From positions 23,020 to 87,019 of the forward strand of contig NZ_LDNB01000007.1 of NCBI RefSeq assembly GCF_001026695.1: 64,000 nucleotides of DNA, written 5' to 3'. The translations under genes were made by a program, and so were the position numbers. Below are positions 36,561 through 44,247 of the stretch, one piece after another (within the stretch, counting starts at the first letter, position 1; the number at the start of each line of letters is the position of its first letter). Source of the stretch: Neobacillus vireti (GTDB taxonomy: Bacteria > Bacillota > Bacilli > Bacillales > Cytobacillaceae). The notes under the pieces were generated by a model, which was not told the origin of the DNA, searched no databases, and saw only the letters and a program-made list of their open reading frames with translations.

Positions 36561-36575
36561 TATCGCTTGGCGATA
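36561..36575. promoter_or_regulatory. palindrome upstream of the DUF3967 gene, likely autoregulatory site
   Basis: TATCGC-TTG-GCGATA. The same palindrome precedes decayed copies at 21179 and 21625 (both TATCGC-AGG-GCGATA) and, with one change, the relic at 37442. Conservation in all four copies suggests a DNA-binding site of the protein. Confidence 0.5.
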
Positions 36576-36629
36576 TAGCTTGCAAATAACTCTAAAAACC
36601 TTCATATTTAATAGAAAAGGGGGTCCGAT

Positions 36630-37337
36630 ATGCGACGTGATATACAACCAAATGAACGAGCTTTTTCTTCCAAGGAAGTGGCAGAAGAAGTAGGGATTGC
36701 AACTCCCACTGTTCGAAAGTATGGCCAAATCCTAGAGCGGAATGGATATGTGTTTTTGAAAGATGGCGATCGACGTATCTTTGTTCAATCTGACATCGGA
36801 GCGCTTATAGCGTTACGCGATACGGCCAAACCGCTAGACGATACAGCTAAAGACCTTGTGAATCAACAAAAAGAAAGATTAGAAGGATCCAATGAAATAG
36901 AGATTGCAATAACCGATACATATGAAAAATTACCTCATGACCCCAATCAATTAAAAGAGTTCTTTACGTTTTTAGTCAATGAACTCGCAGCAACACGTGA
37001 AATGAATGTTCAACTGAAAAACGATATGTCAGAGCTTAAAACTAAGGTTTCCCGACTCCAGCAAGATCATCATGTTATTAGTTCTACTATTGGAAATTCA
37101 GCGCAAAAAACAAATGCTAAAATTGAAAAATTAACTGAACAACAAAATATTCATTACGAAACACTGCAGCAACAAGAAAAACAAAAAAGTGAACACTTAC
37201 AAAAAGAAATTCAAAGGTTACGGGACGAACAGAAAAATGAATGGAGTTCACAAAATGATTTTAATAAACGTTTAGAAGAAGCGATACAAAAACCTAAAGG
37301 AAAATGGGGAGGGATTTTTTCCATGTTTCGAAAATAA
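36630..37337 (+). CDS. MerR-type HTH protein with coiled coil (DUF3967-like)
   Basis: 235 residues. Residues about 10-65 form a MerR/RacA-like winged HTH (FSSKEVAEEVGIATPTVRKY, then DGDRRIFVQSDI). Residues about 120-215 are a long Gln/Lys/Glu-rich coiled coil, and the end KGKWGGIFSMFRK is typical of DUF3967 proteins found in several Bacillus species. The ATG follows AAAGGGGG. Two damaged relatives at 21.2-22.0 kb and a fragment just downstream show that the gene multiplied here. Function unknown; the layout recalls chromosome-anchoring RacA. Confidence 0.8.
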   Translation: MRRDIQPNERAFSSKEVAEEVGIATPTVRKYGQILERNGYVFLKDGDRRIFVQSDIGALIALRDTAKPLDDTAKDLVNQQKERLEGSNEIEIAITDTYEKLPHDPNQLKEFFTFLVNELAATREMNVQLKNDMSELKTKVSRLQQDHHVISSTIGNSAQKTNAKIEKLTEQQNIHYETLQQQEKQKSEHLQKEIQRLRDEQKNEWSSQNDFNKRLEEAIQKPKGKWGGIFSMFRK

Positions 37338-37414
37338 GGGAAGGAGCGGTTGAAATCAAAGGTTTCTCAGATCGACCAATTCATCATGCCCTTAATGGTG
37401 TTCCTCAATATAAG

Positions 37415-37438
37415 GGGCTAGTCAGCCCTTTTTTTGTT
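37415..37438 (+). terminator. terminator behind the DUF3967 gene
   Basis: GGGGCT-AGTC-AGCCCT followed by T7; also conserved behind decayed copy A (about 21596-21618). Confidence 0.7.
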
Positions 37439-37520
37439 TCGTATCGCAGGGTGATATGCCTTGCAATTCATCGGTACTCTTATAGCGTTACCCGATATGG
37501 ACAAAACCTTAGACGATAAG
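37439..37520 (+). pseudogene. fragment of a further DUF3967-gene copy (copy C)
   Basis: Begins with the palindrome TATCGC-AGG-GTGATA and ATGCCTTGCAATT as in copy B. It then jumps to the ACTCTTATAGCGTTACCCGA block and ends CCTTAGACGATA. About 500 internal bases are deleted. Confidence 0.65.
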
Positions 37521-37954
37521 AGACACTTTTCTTTTCTCTTCATCATCTTCAAGTCCTTATCTATCCATAAACTCATCAAATTCCACTTCCACCTGTATTT
37601 AAATCCAAAAGAAACCTATAGAGTTGATATGCCTTAAACCATGTTGTTACACCAGCATTTCCTTTGTCGAAAAAAATTTACACTAACCTCCTTTTTTTAC
37701 CTAGACTTAAAAAGTTGCACGAGGTAAAATGTTATTATCCAGAATACTGAATTTACGGAAAATAACCAATGGGATTTTAATCTTTAGTAAAAGGGGGAAT
37801 GAAAAATATATTTCCTTTACAATTGTTGGTAATTAATACAATGATGTAAAAAAAGTTGGTTCCAGGAAATAAATTTTATAGTATAAATTTTTATTGGTCT
37901 AAGGAAACATTTTAAAAAAGATTAATAAAATACAAATAAAGCGAGTTGATTTAA
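37521..37954. other. gene-free stretch
   Basis: A+T-rich DNA with no supported reading frame, RNA or clear hairpin terminator. Confidence 0.4.
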
Positions 37955-38083
37955 ATGTATCAATCTAAACGAATTAAAAAGAAAATTTTAGTTAGTGCCT
38001 ATCTTTGTAAACTGTTAGGTGCAATTAAGGAAGAAGATTATCGTTTAATCGTTAACAAATCTAAATCAAATCACCACCAATAA
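37955..38083 (+). CDS. small basic hypothetical protein (42 residues)
   Basis: An ATG frame coding MYQSKRIKKKILVSAYLCKL and ending KSNHHQ. It is lysine-rich with a short hydrophobic patch. There is no strong ribosome binding site (only GAGTTGA nearby), so expression is doubtful. No family recognised. Confidence 0.3.
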   Translation: MYQSKRIKKKILVSAYLCKLLGAIKEEDYRLIVNKSKSNHHQ

Positions 38084-38333
38084 AATTAGCAGGAAGAGAG
38101 GGATCATAATCAGATATAGGTAAATTTTTTTACCCTTAAACTTTCCCTTGGGCAACATTTGTTCATAAGGGAAATTTAAATAAATATGAAGAGTAAGGGA
38201 AAAGGACAAGAGAAAATGCATCCGAGCTAGCTGTTGAAAACAATTCCGGTGGTTAGGAAACTAAAAAACTATTAATATTTTGAAAGCTGCCATACGGATG
38301 GCAGCTTTCGTGCATTTTTAAGGGCAGTGATTT
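38084..38333 (+). promoter_or_regulatory. structured leader upstream of zosA, unknown type
   Basis: Two hairpins stand out: TTTCCCTT...AAGGGAAA (about 38143-38177) and the strong GAAAGCTGCCAT/ATGGCAGCTTTC (38282-38293/38298-38309), followed by only a partial T-run. Between them is a purine-rich segment (AAGGGAAAAGGACAAGAG). It does not match any riboswitch I know. It may be a metal-responsive leader or only a terminator for the small frame. Confidence 0.35.
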
Positions 38334-38348
38334 TGAATATTATTATCA
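38334..38348. promoter_or_regulatory. Fur/PerR/Zur-like box at the zosA start
   Basis: TGAATAT-T-ATTATCA matches the 7-1-7 Fur-family box TGATAAT-N-ATTATCA with two differences. It lies directly before the zosA ribosome binding site. In B. subtilis zosA is controlled by PerR. Confidence 0.4.
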
Positions 38349-38364
38349 ATTAGGAGTGAGAAAC

Positions 38365-40293
38365 ATGAGTTCAGAAGCAAAAATTGCCACTAATCAAGCG
38401 GTGCAGACTAAAGCGAAGGAAAGCCGGATGAAAGGTAAGATGAAAGAACATGGAGAATTAATGGCTGCAATCCTAAGCGGTCTCCTGATTTTTGGCGGCT
38501 GGCTGTTGAACATGGCAGAAATAAATACTGCATCCATCATCCTATATATCTTGGCGTTTTGTATCGGAGGATTTGCAAAAGCAAAGGAAGGCTTGGAGGC
38601 GACCATTAAGGAGAAAGAATTAAATGTTGAATTGCTCATGTTCATCGCCGCTGTAGGATCAGCCATCATAGGATATTGGACGGAAGGAGCAATCCTAATA
38701 TTTATTTTTGCGCTTAGTGGAGCGTTGGAGACTTATACGATGAATAGAAGTAACAAAGAAATATCCTCTCTTATGGAATTGCAGCCAGAAGAAGCCTTGC
38801 TTGTATCAAATGGAGAGCAAAGAAAAGTGGATGTTTCTGAACTGGAAATTGGAAATGTGATCTTTGTAAAACCGGGTGAACGAGTTCCTGCCGACGGAGT
38901 GGTGGTTAAGGGAGGAAGTGCCATTGATGAATCTGCAATTACGGGAGAGTCCATGCCCATCCAAAAAAATATCGGCGATGAAGTTTTTACTGGTACAGTG
39001 AATATAACTGGTTCTATGTCCATTCAAGTAACGAAGCTGAGTGTTGACACCATTTTTCAAAAAATTATTAATCTTGTACAAACGGCTCAAAGTGAGAAGT
39101 CGCCATCACAGTTATTTATTGAAAGGTTTGAAGGCACTTATGTAAAAGTGGTGTTATCGGTAGTCGCGCTAATGATGATTTTACCTCACTTTTTATTCAG
39201 CTGGTCATGGCAGGAAACTTTTTACCGGGCGATGGTCCTTTTGGTTGTAGCCTCACCATGTGCATTGGTAGCATCGATTATGCCAGCAACCCTTTCTGCG
39301 ATATCAAATGGTGCCAGGAATGGGATATTATTTAAGGGTGGAGTCCACCTGGAAAATTTGGGGTCATTAAAAGCTATTGCCTTTGATAAAACAGGGACTA
39401 TTACAAGAGGAACTCCTGAAGTAACAGATTTTATTGTCGTTGAGGAGGAAATTGAAAGAGAAATCAAACAAATGGCAGCTTCCATTGAATGCCATTCAAA
39501 CCACCCGCTTGCCAAAGCAATCGTTCGTCATGTTGTAAAAAGTAATGTGGACTTGGTTGAAATAGAAGGAATAACAGATGTTTTAGGCTTCGGTATTGAA
39601 GCTATAATACAAGGAGATATATGGAAAATTGGTAAAGCTGATTTTGTAAATTTAGAGAAGAATTCCGAAATATTTGGTGCGCCTCTTGTTGACATGACTG
39701 AAAAAGGGAAAACGATGGTCTATATTCAAAAAAATGAAAAGGTAATTGCTTTAGTGGCATTAAAAGATATTCTTCGTTCTGACGCTAAGAAAGCGTTACA
39801 AGATTTAAATTCTCTTGATCTTGCAACGGTTATGATTACTGGAGATAACGAAAAAACAGCTAGAGCAATCGCAAAAGATATTAAGTTAAGCGACTATATT
39901 TCAGATTGTCTGCCGGAAAACAAGGTTGAGAAGGTAAAGGAATTGAAAAAGAAATATAAGGTTGTAGCAATGGTTGGAGATGGTGTGAATGATGCGCCTG
40001 CTCTAGCGACTGCAAGTGTAGGGATAGCAATGGGAGAAGGGACGGATGTAGCATTAGAAACTGCGGATGTGGTTCTAATGAAGAATGAGCTTTTAAAGAT
40101 TCCGCAAGCGATTCAACTTTCAAAGAAAATGAACAGAATCATTAAACAAAATATCTGTTTTTCTATTTTAGTTATCATGGTCTTAATATCCTCAAATTTC
40201 CTTCAAGTTTTGGATTTGCCGCTAGGTGTGATTGGACATGAGGGAAGTACCATTTTAGTTATATTGAATGGCTTAAGACTCTTAAAAAATTAG
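38365..40293 (+). CDS. zosA: heavy-metal P1B-type ATPase, ZosA-like zinc transporter
   Basis: 642 residues. The SPC metal motif (VVASPCALVASIMPATLS), the phosphorylated aspartate D341 in AFDKTGTITRGTP, the ATP-binding HP motif (SNHPLAKA) and the hinge GDGVNDAPALA are intact. There is no N-terminal HMA domain. The C-terminus (GVIGHEGSTILVILNGLRLL) is that of B. subtilis ZosA, reported to import zinc under peroxide stress. The start at 38365 follows TAGGAG; an in-frame GTG nine bases upstream is less likely. A ZIP transporter follows, which points to metal supply. Confidence 0.9.
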   Translation: MSSEAKIATNQAVQTKAKESRMKGKMKEHGELMAAILSGLLIFGGWLLNMAEINTASIILYILAFCIGGFAKAKEGLEATIKEKELNVELLMFIAAVGSAIIGYWTEGAILIFIFALSGALETYTMNRSNKEISSLMELQPEEALLVSNGEQRKVDVSELEIGNVIFVKPGERVPADGVVVKGGSAIDESAITGESMPIQKNIGDEVFTGTVNITGSMSIQVTKLSVDTIFQKIINLVQTAQSEKSPSQLFIERFEGTYVKVVLSVVALMMILPHFLFSWSWQETFYRAMVLLVVASPCALVASIMPATLSAISNGARNGILFKGGVHLENLGSLKAIAFDKTGTITRGTPEVTDFIVVEEEIEREIKQMAASIECHSNHPLAKAIVRHVVKSNVDLVEIEGITDVLGFGIEAIIQGDIWKIGKADFVNLEKNSEIFGAPLVDMTEKGKTMVYIQKNEKVIALVALKDILRSDAKKALQDLNSLDLATVMITGDNEKTARAIAKDIKLSDYISDCLPENKVEKVKELKKKYKVVAMVGDGVNDAPALATASVGIAMGEGTDVALETADVVLMKNELLKIPQAIQLSKKMNRIIKQNICFSILVIMVLISSNFLQVLDLPLGVIGHEGSTILVILNGLRLLKN

Positions 40294-40313
40294 ACCTGTA
40301 ACTGTACCATGGA

Positions 40314-40345
40314 GGAAATCCTTATTGAAAAATAGGGATTTCCGT
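40314..40345 (+). terminator. hairpin after zosA
   Basis: GGAAATCC (40314-40321) pairs with GGATTTCC (40336-40343), followed by a weak T-rich stretch. Confidence 0.5.
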
Positions 40346-40412
40346 TGTTCTTTATTCTGCAATACAATCCCCATACATATAATGCTAAAAAGCTAATTAA
40401 AGGTGGATACTC

Positions 40413-41138
40413 GTGGCAGTTAATTTAGGAATACTCATTAGTGCGTTAGGGACAATCTTAGGTGCGATGCCCGCTTTATTATTAAGCAATGTAACACATC
40501 GTATTAAGGATAATTTATTAGCCTATAGTGCTGGAATCATGGTAGCAGCTTCTACCTATGCTTTAATCCCTTCAACGTTAAAGTTATCTAATATGTTTGT
40601 TTTGGTGATTGGAATTTTATTAGGAACTACGACACTTACATTATTAGAGATTAGTTTACCACATTTAGAGATGGATCACTCGGTCCACGCTAACCAGAAA
40701 ACCAATCCTCTTCTCTTAATCGCTGCAATGGCGATACATAATATACCTGAAGGCATGTCAGTAGGAATCAGCTATGCTAGTCAACTAGACGATTTAGGCT
40801 CCCTCGTTTCTTTTTCCATTGGTCTTCAAAACATACCCGAAGGATTCTTAGTTTGCCTATTTTTAATTACGAATCAAATCCCAAAGGTACAAGCACTCTT
40901 ATATACTGCTTTTACTGCGGGAATAGAATTGGTTTCCTCATTTATTGGTCTGCAAATAAGCGACCAACATTTAGATATTATTCCTTATGGATTAGCATTT
41001 GCCGCCGGTTCTATGATGTTTGTTGTCTACAAAGAATTGATTCCAGAAAGTCACGGTGATGGTAATGAAAGATCAGCAACCTTTTCCTTTGTTATTGGTT
41101 TGTTAACGATGATATTTATTACGGATGTATTAAGGTAA
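40413..41138 (+). CDS. ZIP family metal transporter
   Basis: 241 residues, about eight helices. The metal-binding helices show MAIHNIPEGMSVGISYAS and the paired SIGLQNIPEGFLV motif; a histidine-bearing loop (LEMDHSVHANQ) lies before them. ZIP proteins import zinc, iron or manganese. GTG start behind AAAGGTGG. With zosA just upstream, zinc is the best guess. Confidence 0.88.
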   Translation: MAVNLGILISALGTILGAMPALLLSNVTHRIKDNLLAYSAGIMVAASTYALIPSTLKLSNMFVLVIGILLGTTTLTLLEISLPHLEMDHSVHANQKTNPLLLIAAMAIHNIPEGMSVGISYASQLDDLGSLVSFSIGLQNIPEGFLVCLFLITNQIPKVQALLYTAFTAGIELVSSFIGLQISDQHLDIIPYGLAFAAGSMMFVVYKELIPESHGDGNERSATFSFVIGLLTMIFITDVLR

Positions 41139-41447
41139 TATAAGTATTTGATTCAGTACGTTCTATATAATTTAGCTAAAAACTATTTTATTGAAACTTA
41201 CAAACCAGCTAATAAAATAATATGTTTAAATCAGAACCTTTGGACTGATTTAGTGAATGTAAAAACAATGTCAAGTATGGTACATTGCATTGGCAGTAAT
41301 CATGTTAATTTTTCAATTCCAGCTTTAATTATGTTCTACAAATAAGAATTGTTCATATAATAAGCATAATTTTATAAAATCAAAATTTGGCCATTAAACC
41401 TGAGTGAAGGGTATTTAAATTTGGGGCCCTTTAGTGGAGGGACAAAT
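41139..41447. other. gene-free stretch before the spore glycosidase
   Basis: A 65-codon frame at 41148 starts with a non-ATG codon and lacks a ribosome binding site or family resemblance. The only structure is AAATCAG...CTGATTT (about 41228-41251). The end holds GTGGAGGG, the ribosome binding site of the next gene. Confidence 0.4.
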
Positions 41448-42707
41448 ATGTTTTTTCATGAGGTTCAAGCTGGGGATTCCTTATTTATGATCGGCAGCAG
41501 GTATGGAATTTCTATTGATGAGATTCGCCGTGTGAATGGTTTAGAAAAGTCCAATATTGTTCCGGGTCAGGCCTTGCTCATTCCGTTATATACGTATATT
41601 GTTCAACCCAGGGATACATTTACAGGGATTGCTAGAAAATCTTTCTTATCTATAAAACAACTAACAGATGCCAACCCTGCTGTTAATCCTGCTGCACTAC
41701 AACCAGGAATGAGGCTCACGATCCCTCATATAATTTTTCATGCATCAGTACTGAGCTTCTATGTTGTTCGAAGTCCGGAACTGGACCGGGATTTAATCAG
41801 TGATTTTGCCCCTTATTGTACGTCCATATCCATTTTTGAATATCATTTTGTTAATAATGGAGATATCGCAAACACCTTAAATGATTTGACTGCTATTCAA
41901 ACAACTTGGAATCATCGGGTTAGACCTCTTGTGACTGTCACAAACTTAACACCTGAAGGTTTTAGTCCCGAACTAGTTCATCAAGTATTAAACAATCCTT
42001 CTGCAAGATCGAACCTTGTAAATAATATTACTTATTTAGTGAACAATAGGGGGTATGGAGGAGTAAATATTGACTTTGAGCGTGTTAGGGCTGAAGATAG
42101 GGATCTTTTCACAGGCTTCTTACGTGAATTACGAGATCGTTTGCAGCCATTAAGACGCACGCTAACAATTGCGCTTCCTGCAAAAACAAGTGAAGAAATA
42201 CCTTGGCTTAGGGGGTATGATTACGGAGGAATAGGGTCAGTTGTGGACTTTATGTTTATCATGGCTTATGACTGGCACCATGCAGGAAGTGAACCAGGAC
42301 CTGCAGCTCCCATTACTGAGGTAAGAAGAACCGTTGAATTTGCTATAAGATATGTTCCTCGTCGAAAAATTATTATAGGTATGCCTTTATATGGATATGA
42401 TTGGATCGTTCCATACAGTCCAGGGAGAGTTGCCCCAGCGATTTCAAATCAGAATGCTGTTGAAACAGCTATGAAGTACCAATCACCAATACAGTATTCA
42501 ACTGAATTTGAGTCGCCTTTTTTTCACTATACAGATCAAAAGGGATTAACACATGAAGTTTGGTTTGAAGATGTAAGAAGCATGGGTGCAAAAATGTTAC
42601 TAATTCGTGAATATGGATTACAAGGCTTAGGGGCCTGGCAATTAACACTGGGATTCACACCAGGACCTTGGCTGTTAACGAAGTTTTTTACAATAATTAA
42701 GGTGTAA
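41448..42707 (+). CDS. yaaH: LysM/GH18 spore cortex or germination glycosidase (YaaH/SleL type)
   Basis: 419 residues: two LysM domains (about 1-48 and 49-95, with VQAGDSLFMIGSRYGIS and VQPRDTFTGIARKS) and a GH18 barrel with the catalytic motif GGVNIDFERV (Glu as acid). This layout is that of YaaH/SleL, the N-acetylglucosaminidase that degrades spore cortex. No signal peptide, as usual for these spore-coat associated enzymes. The start at 41448 is fixed by TGGAGGG. Confidence 0.9.
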   Translation: MFFHEVQAGDSLFMIGSRYGISIDEIRRVNGLEKSNIVPGQALLIPLYTYIVQPRDTFTGIARKSFLSIKQLTDANPAVNPAALQPGMRLTIPHIIFHASVLSFYVVRSPELDRDLISDFAPYCTSISIFEYHFVNNGDIANTLNDLTAIQTTWNHRVRPLVTVTNLTPEGFSPELVHQVLNNPSARSNLVNNITYLVNNRGYGGVNIDFERVRAEDRDLFTGFLRELRDRLQPLRRTLTIALPAKTSEEIPWLRGYDYGGIGSVVDFMFIMAYDWHHAGSEPGPAAPITEVRRTVEFAIRYVPRRKIIIGMPLYGYDWIVPYSPGRVAPAISNQNAVETAMKYQSPIQYSTEFESPFFHYTDQKGLTHEVWFEDVRSMGAKMLLIREYGLQGLGAWQLTLGFTPGPWLLTKFFTIIKV

Positions 42708-42722
42708 AAATATTGAATTAGG

Positions 42723-42753
42723 AAAGCTTTGGTTCATCTCAACCAAGGCTTTT
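42723..42753 (+). terminator. terminator after the LysM/GH18 gene
   Basis: AAAGCTTTGGTT (42723-42734) pairs with AACCAAGGCTTTT (42741-42753), loop of six. Confidence 0.75.
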
Positions 42754-42833
42754 AATCTTGCAAGTAATGGTCTAAAAGATATCTACAAAGATAGATATAA
42801 ACATTTATGTAAAAATAAATATATCAGTTGTCT

Positions 42834-42915
42834 ATGAAGGCTTCTCATATGCTGAGCAAGCTTTGCGGAGCTCCTTTTTCCATTTCTTGTGTTTCAATGA
42901 GAGGATATAGGTTAG
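42834..42915 (-). pseudogene. tyrosine recombinase C-terminal remnant (copy 5)
   Basis: The minus strand reads PNLYPLIETQEMEKGAPQ, then after a frame slip KLAQHMRSL. These align with the NVYLHVTQEMKKEASQ and KFAELMRSL ends of copies 2 and 4. The plus strand forms AAGGCTTCTCA...GGAGCTCCTTTTT, a weakened hairpin. Confidence 0.6.
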
Positions 42916-42985
42916 GGAGGGAAAATTTACCCATCCCCTATAATTGGATATAATGGGTATATAAATGTTGTTCGGAGGTGTAAAA

Positions 42986-43402
42986 ATGTACACTGTTCTT
43001 ACATATTTAATTTCCCTTATTGTCATTGTGATATCAGTATTTGTGACACTTGTTTTCAAGAATGAACTAGAGCGGCTGTTTCGTGAAAAAAGAGCTGTTG
43101 CTCCTTTTCATATATGTAATGTGCTAATAACCTTAATGGTTTCTTTAGCGGGACATGCTGTAATGACTGTTTATGTTGTCGGGAATGAATTTAATTTAAT
43201 CCTGCAATTAGTCGTCCACATGTTCATGATCTTACCAATTTATTTTTTAGGGCATCTTGCATTTGAAAAATATAAATCAGTTTATCGGAAATACATTGCT
43301 GCAGAGAACAGGAAAGTTCTTGTGCTTAACGAAAAGTATATAAAAAAGAAAAAACGGCTTTCAAAATTAAAAAATTATAATTCCATCTCAAAGGAAAAAT
43401 AA
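42986..43402 (+). CDS. small membrane protein, unknown
   Basis: 138 residues with three hydrophobic segments (about 5-24, 45-64, 74-94) and a strongly basic tail rich in lysine (KYIKKKKRLSKLK). The start at 42986 follows CGGAGGTG; an in-frame TTG at 42965 is less likely. No family recognised. It is flanked on both sides by recombinase-tail relics. Confidence 0.7.
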   Translation: MYTVLTYLISLIVIVISVFVTLVFKNELERLFREKRAVAPFHICNVLITLMVSLAGHAVMTVYVVGNEFNLILQLVVHMFMILPIYFLGHLAFEKYKSVYRKYIAAENRKVLVLNEKYIKKKKRLSKLKNYNSISKEK

Positions 43403-43409
43403 TATAAAA

Positions 43410-43480
43410 ATATGAGGTTCCCAGAGTTGAGCAAACTTACAGGAAGCCTCTTTTTTTGTCTTGGGTCCGTAATCTATCAA
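43410..43480 (-). pseudogene. tyrosine recombinase C-terminal remnant (copy 6) with terminator hairpin
   Basis: The minus strand gives LRTQDKK, a frame slip, then KEASCKFAQLW, matching the VTQEMKKEASQKFAQL pattern. The plus strand has GAGGTTCCC...GGAAGCCTC followed by T7 and can end the preceding membrane-protein transcript. Confidence 0.6.
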
Positions 43481-43511
43481 TTTAGAGAAATTTTAAGAGT
43501 AATGGAAAAAG

Positions 43512-43536
43512 GTTTAATTTAATTGATGGCGGGAAT
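43512..43536 (+). promoter_or_regulatory. sigma-B-type promoter of the KGG stress protein
   Basis: GTTTAA, 13 bases, GGGAAT, close to the sigma-B consensus GTTTAA-N12-15-GGGTAT, 47 bp before the start of a GsiB-like gene, which is sigma-B dependent in B. subtilis. Confidence 0.55.
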
Positions 43537-43582
43537 ATAAAGAGTGTAAGAGAATTCAAGTAAAATTATGGAGGGATTCTTA

Positions 43583-43888
43583 ATGGCTGACAAAAAACGA
43601 AATTACAACGATGATGGAAAGATGACGGTCGAAGAAGCGGGCCGCAAAGGCGGCGAAGCTACGGCTAGAAACCATGATAAAGAGTTCTATGAGGAGATCG
43701 GCCGCAAAGGCGGCGAAGCAACTTCTAAAAATCATGACAGAGAATTTTATGAGGAAATTGGACAAAAGGGTGGCGAAGCGCGTGCAAACCAACGCGAAAA
43801 TGATAATGACCATAATGGAAAAATGAGCAAAGCAGAAGCTGGCCGTAAAGGCGGAGAAGCACGTGCTAGACAACGTGACAACGATTAA
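43583..43888 (+). CDS. KGG-repeat general stress protein (GsiB-like)
   Basis: 101 residues, highly hydrophilic and probably disordered. Four repeats contain (G)RKGGEA or QKGGEA (AGRKGGEATARNHD, IGRKGGEATSKNHD, IGQKGGEARANQ, AGRKGGEARARQ). GsiB and related KGG proteins are LEA-like desiccation and heat protectants. The ATG at 43583 follows GGAGGG; an upstream ATG at 43568 overlaps that site. Confidence 0.9.
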   Translation: MADKKRNYNDDGKMTVEEAGRKGGEATARNHDKEFYEEIGRKGGEATSKNHDREFYEEIGQKGGEARANQRENDNDHNGKMSKAEAGRKGGEARARQRDND

Positions 43889-43965
43889 ATAGGTAAGAAA
43901 CACTCATCGATAATAATTCGAAAGAGTAACCAAAAGAGCAGGGCTTTCTAAATAGTCCTTAAAAT

Positions 43966-44013
43966 AAAAAGAAGCTGGCGAAAACATATCGTTTTTCGCC
44001 AGCTTCTTTTTTT
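43966..44013 (+). terminator. terminator after the KGG gene
   Basis: GAAGCTGGCGAAAAC (43971-43985) pairs with GTTTTTCGCCAGCTTC (43991-44006), then T7. Confidence 0.85.
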
Positions 44014-44056
44014 CTTATTGGTTCTAGAAAAAATCGATATACTACTTACATAGAAG

Positions 44057-44090
44057 GCGTTCTCTTTTTAAATGAGAGAACGCTTTTTTA
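44057..44090 (+). terminator. second terminator-like hairpin
   Basis: GCGTTCTCT (44057-44065) pairs with AGAGAACGC (44075-44083), then T6. It follows the previous terminator with no gene between; DNA from 44091 to 44232 shows nothing else. Confidence 0.7.
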
Positions 44091-44247
44091 GATAATAAAG
44101 GAAAATACATAGAATTACCTATTGCAACAAAATTTAACATGTTATATATTCATATGGTTGGAGAAAAATCCAGCTGGTATTATTTTGAATATAAAATATC
44201 ATTGCCACATAAGATAAATATAAAGGGAAAACAAGGAGGAAATTTGT

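Noticed and set aside
38084..38333. zosA leader as a known metal riboswitch (NiCo, yybP-ykoY, M-box)
   Set aside because: None of the conserved motifs of these classes could be found in the leader.
41148..41345. 65-codon plus-strand frame after the ZIP gene
   Set aside because: Non-ATG start, no ribosome binding site, no family resemblance.
772..43480. Recombinase-tail palindromes as MITEs or insertion sequences
   Set aside because: They lack terminal inverted repeats with target duplications, and the similarity extends into integrase coding sequence on one side only.
43583..43888. The KGG region as a CRISPR-like or tandem DNA repeat
   Set aside because: The repetition is at protein level (RKGGEA units) with unequal spacing and coding sense; no spacer-repeat structure.
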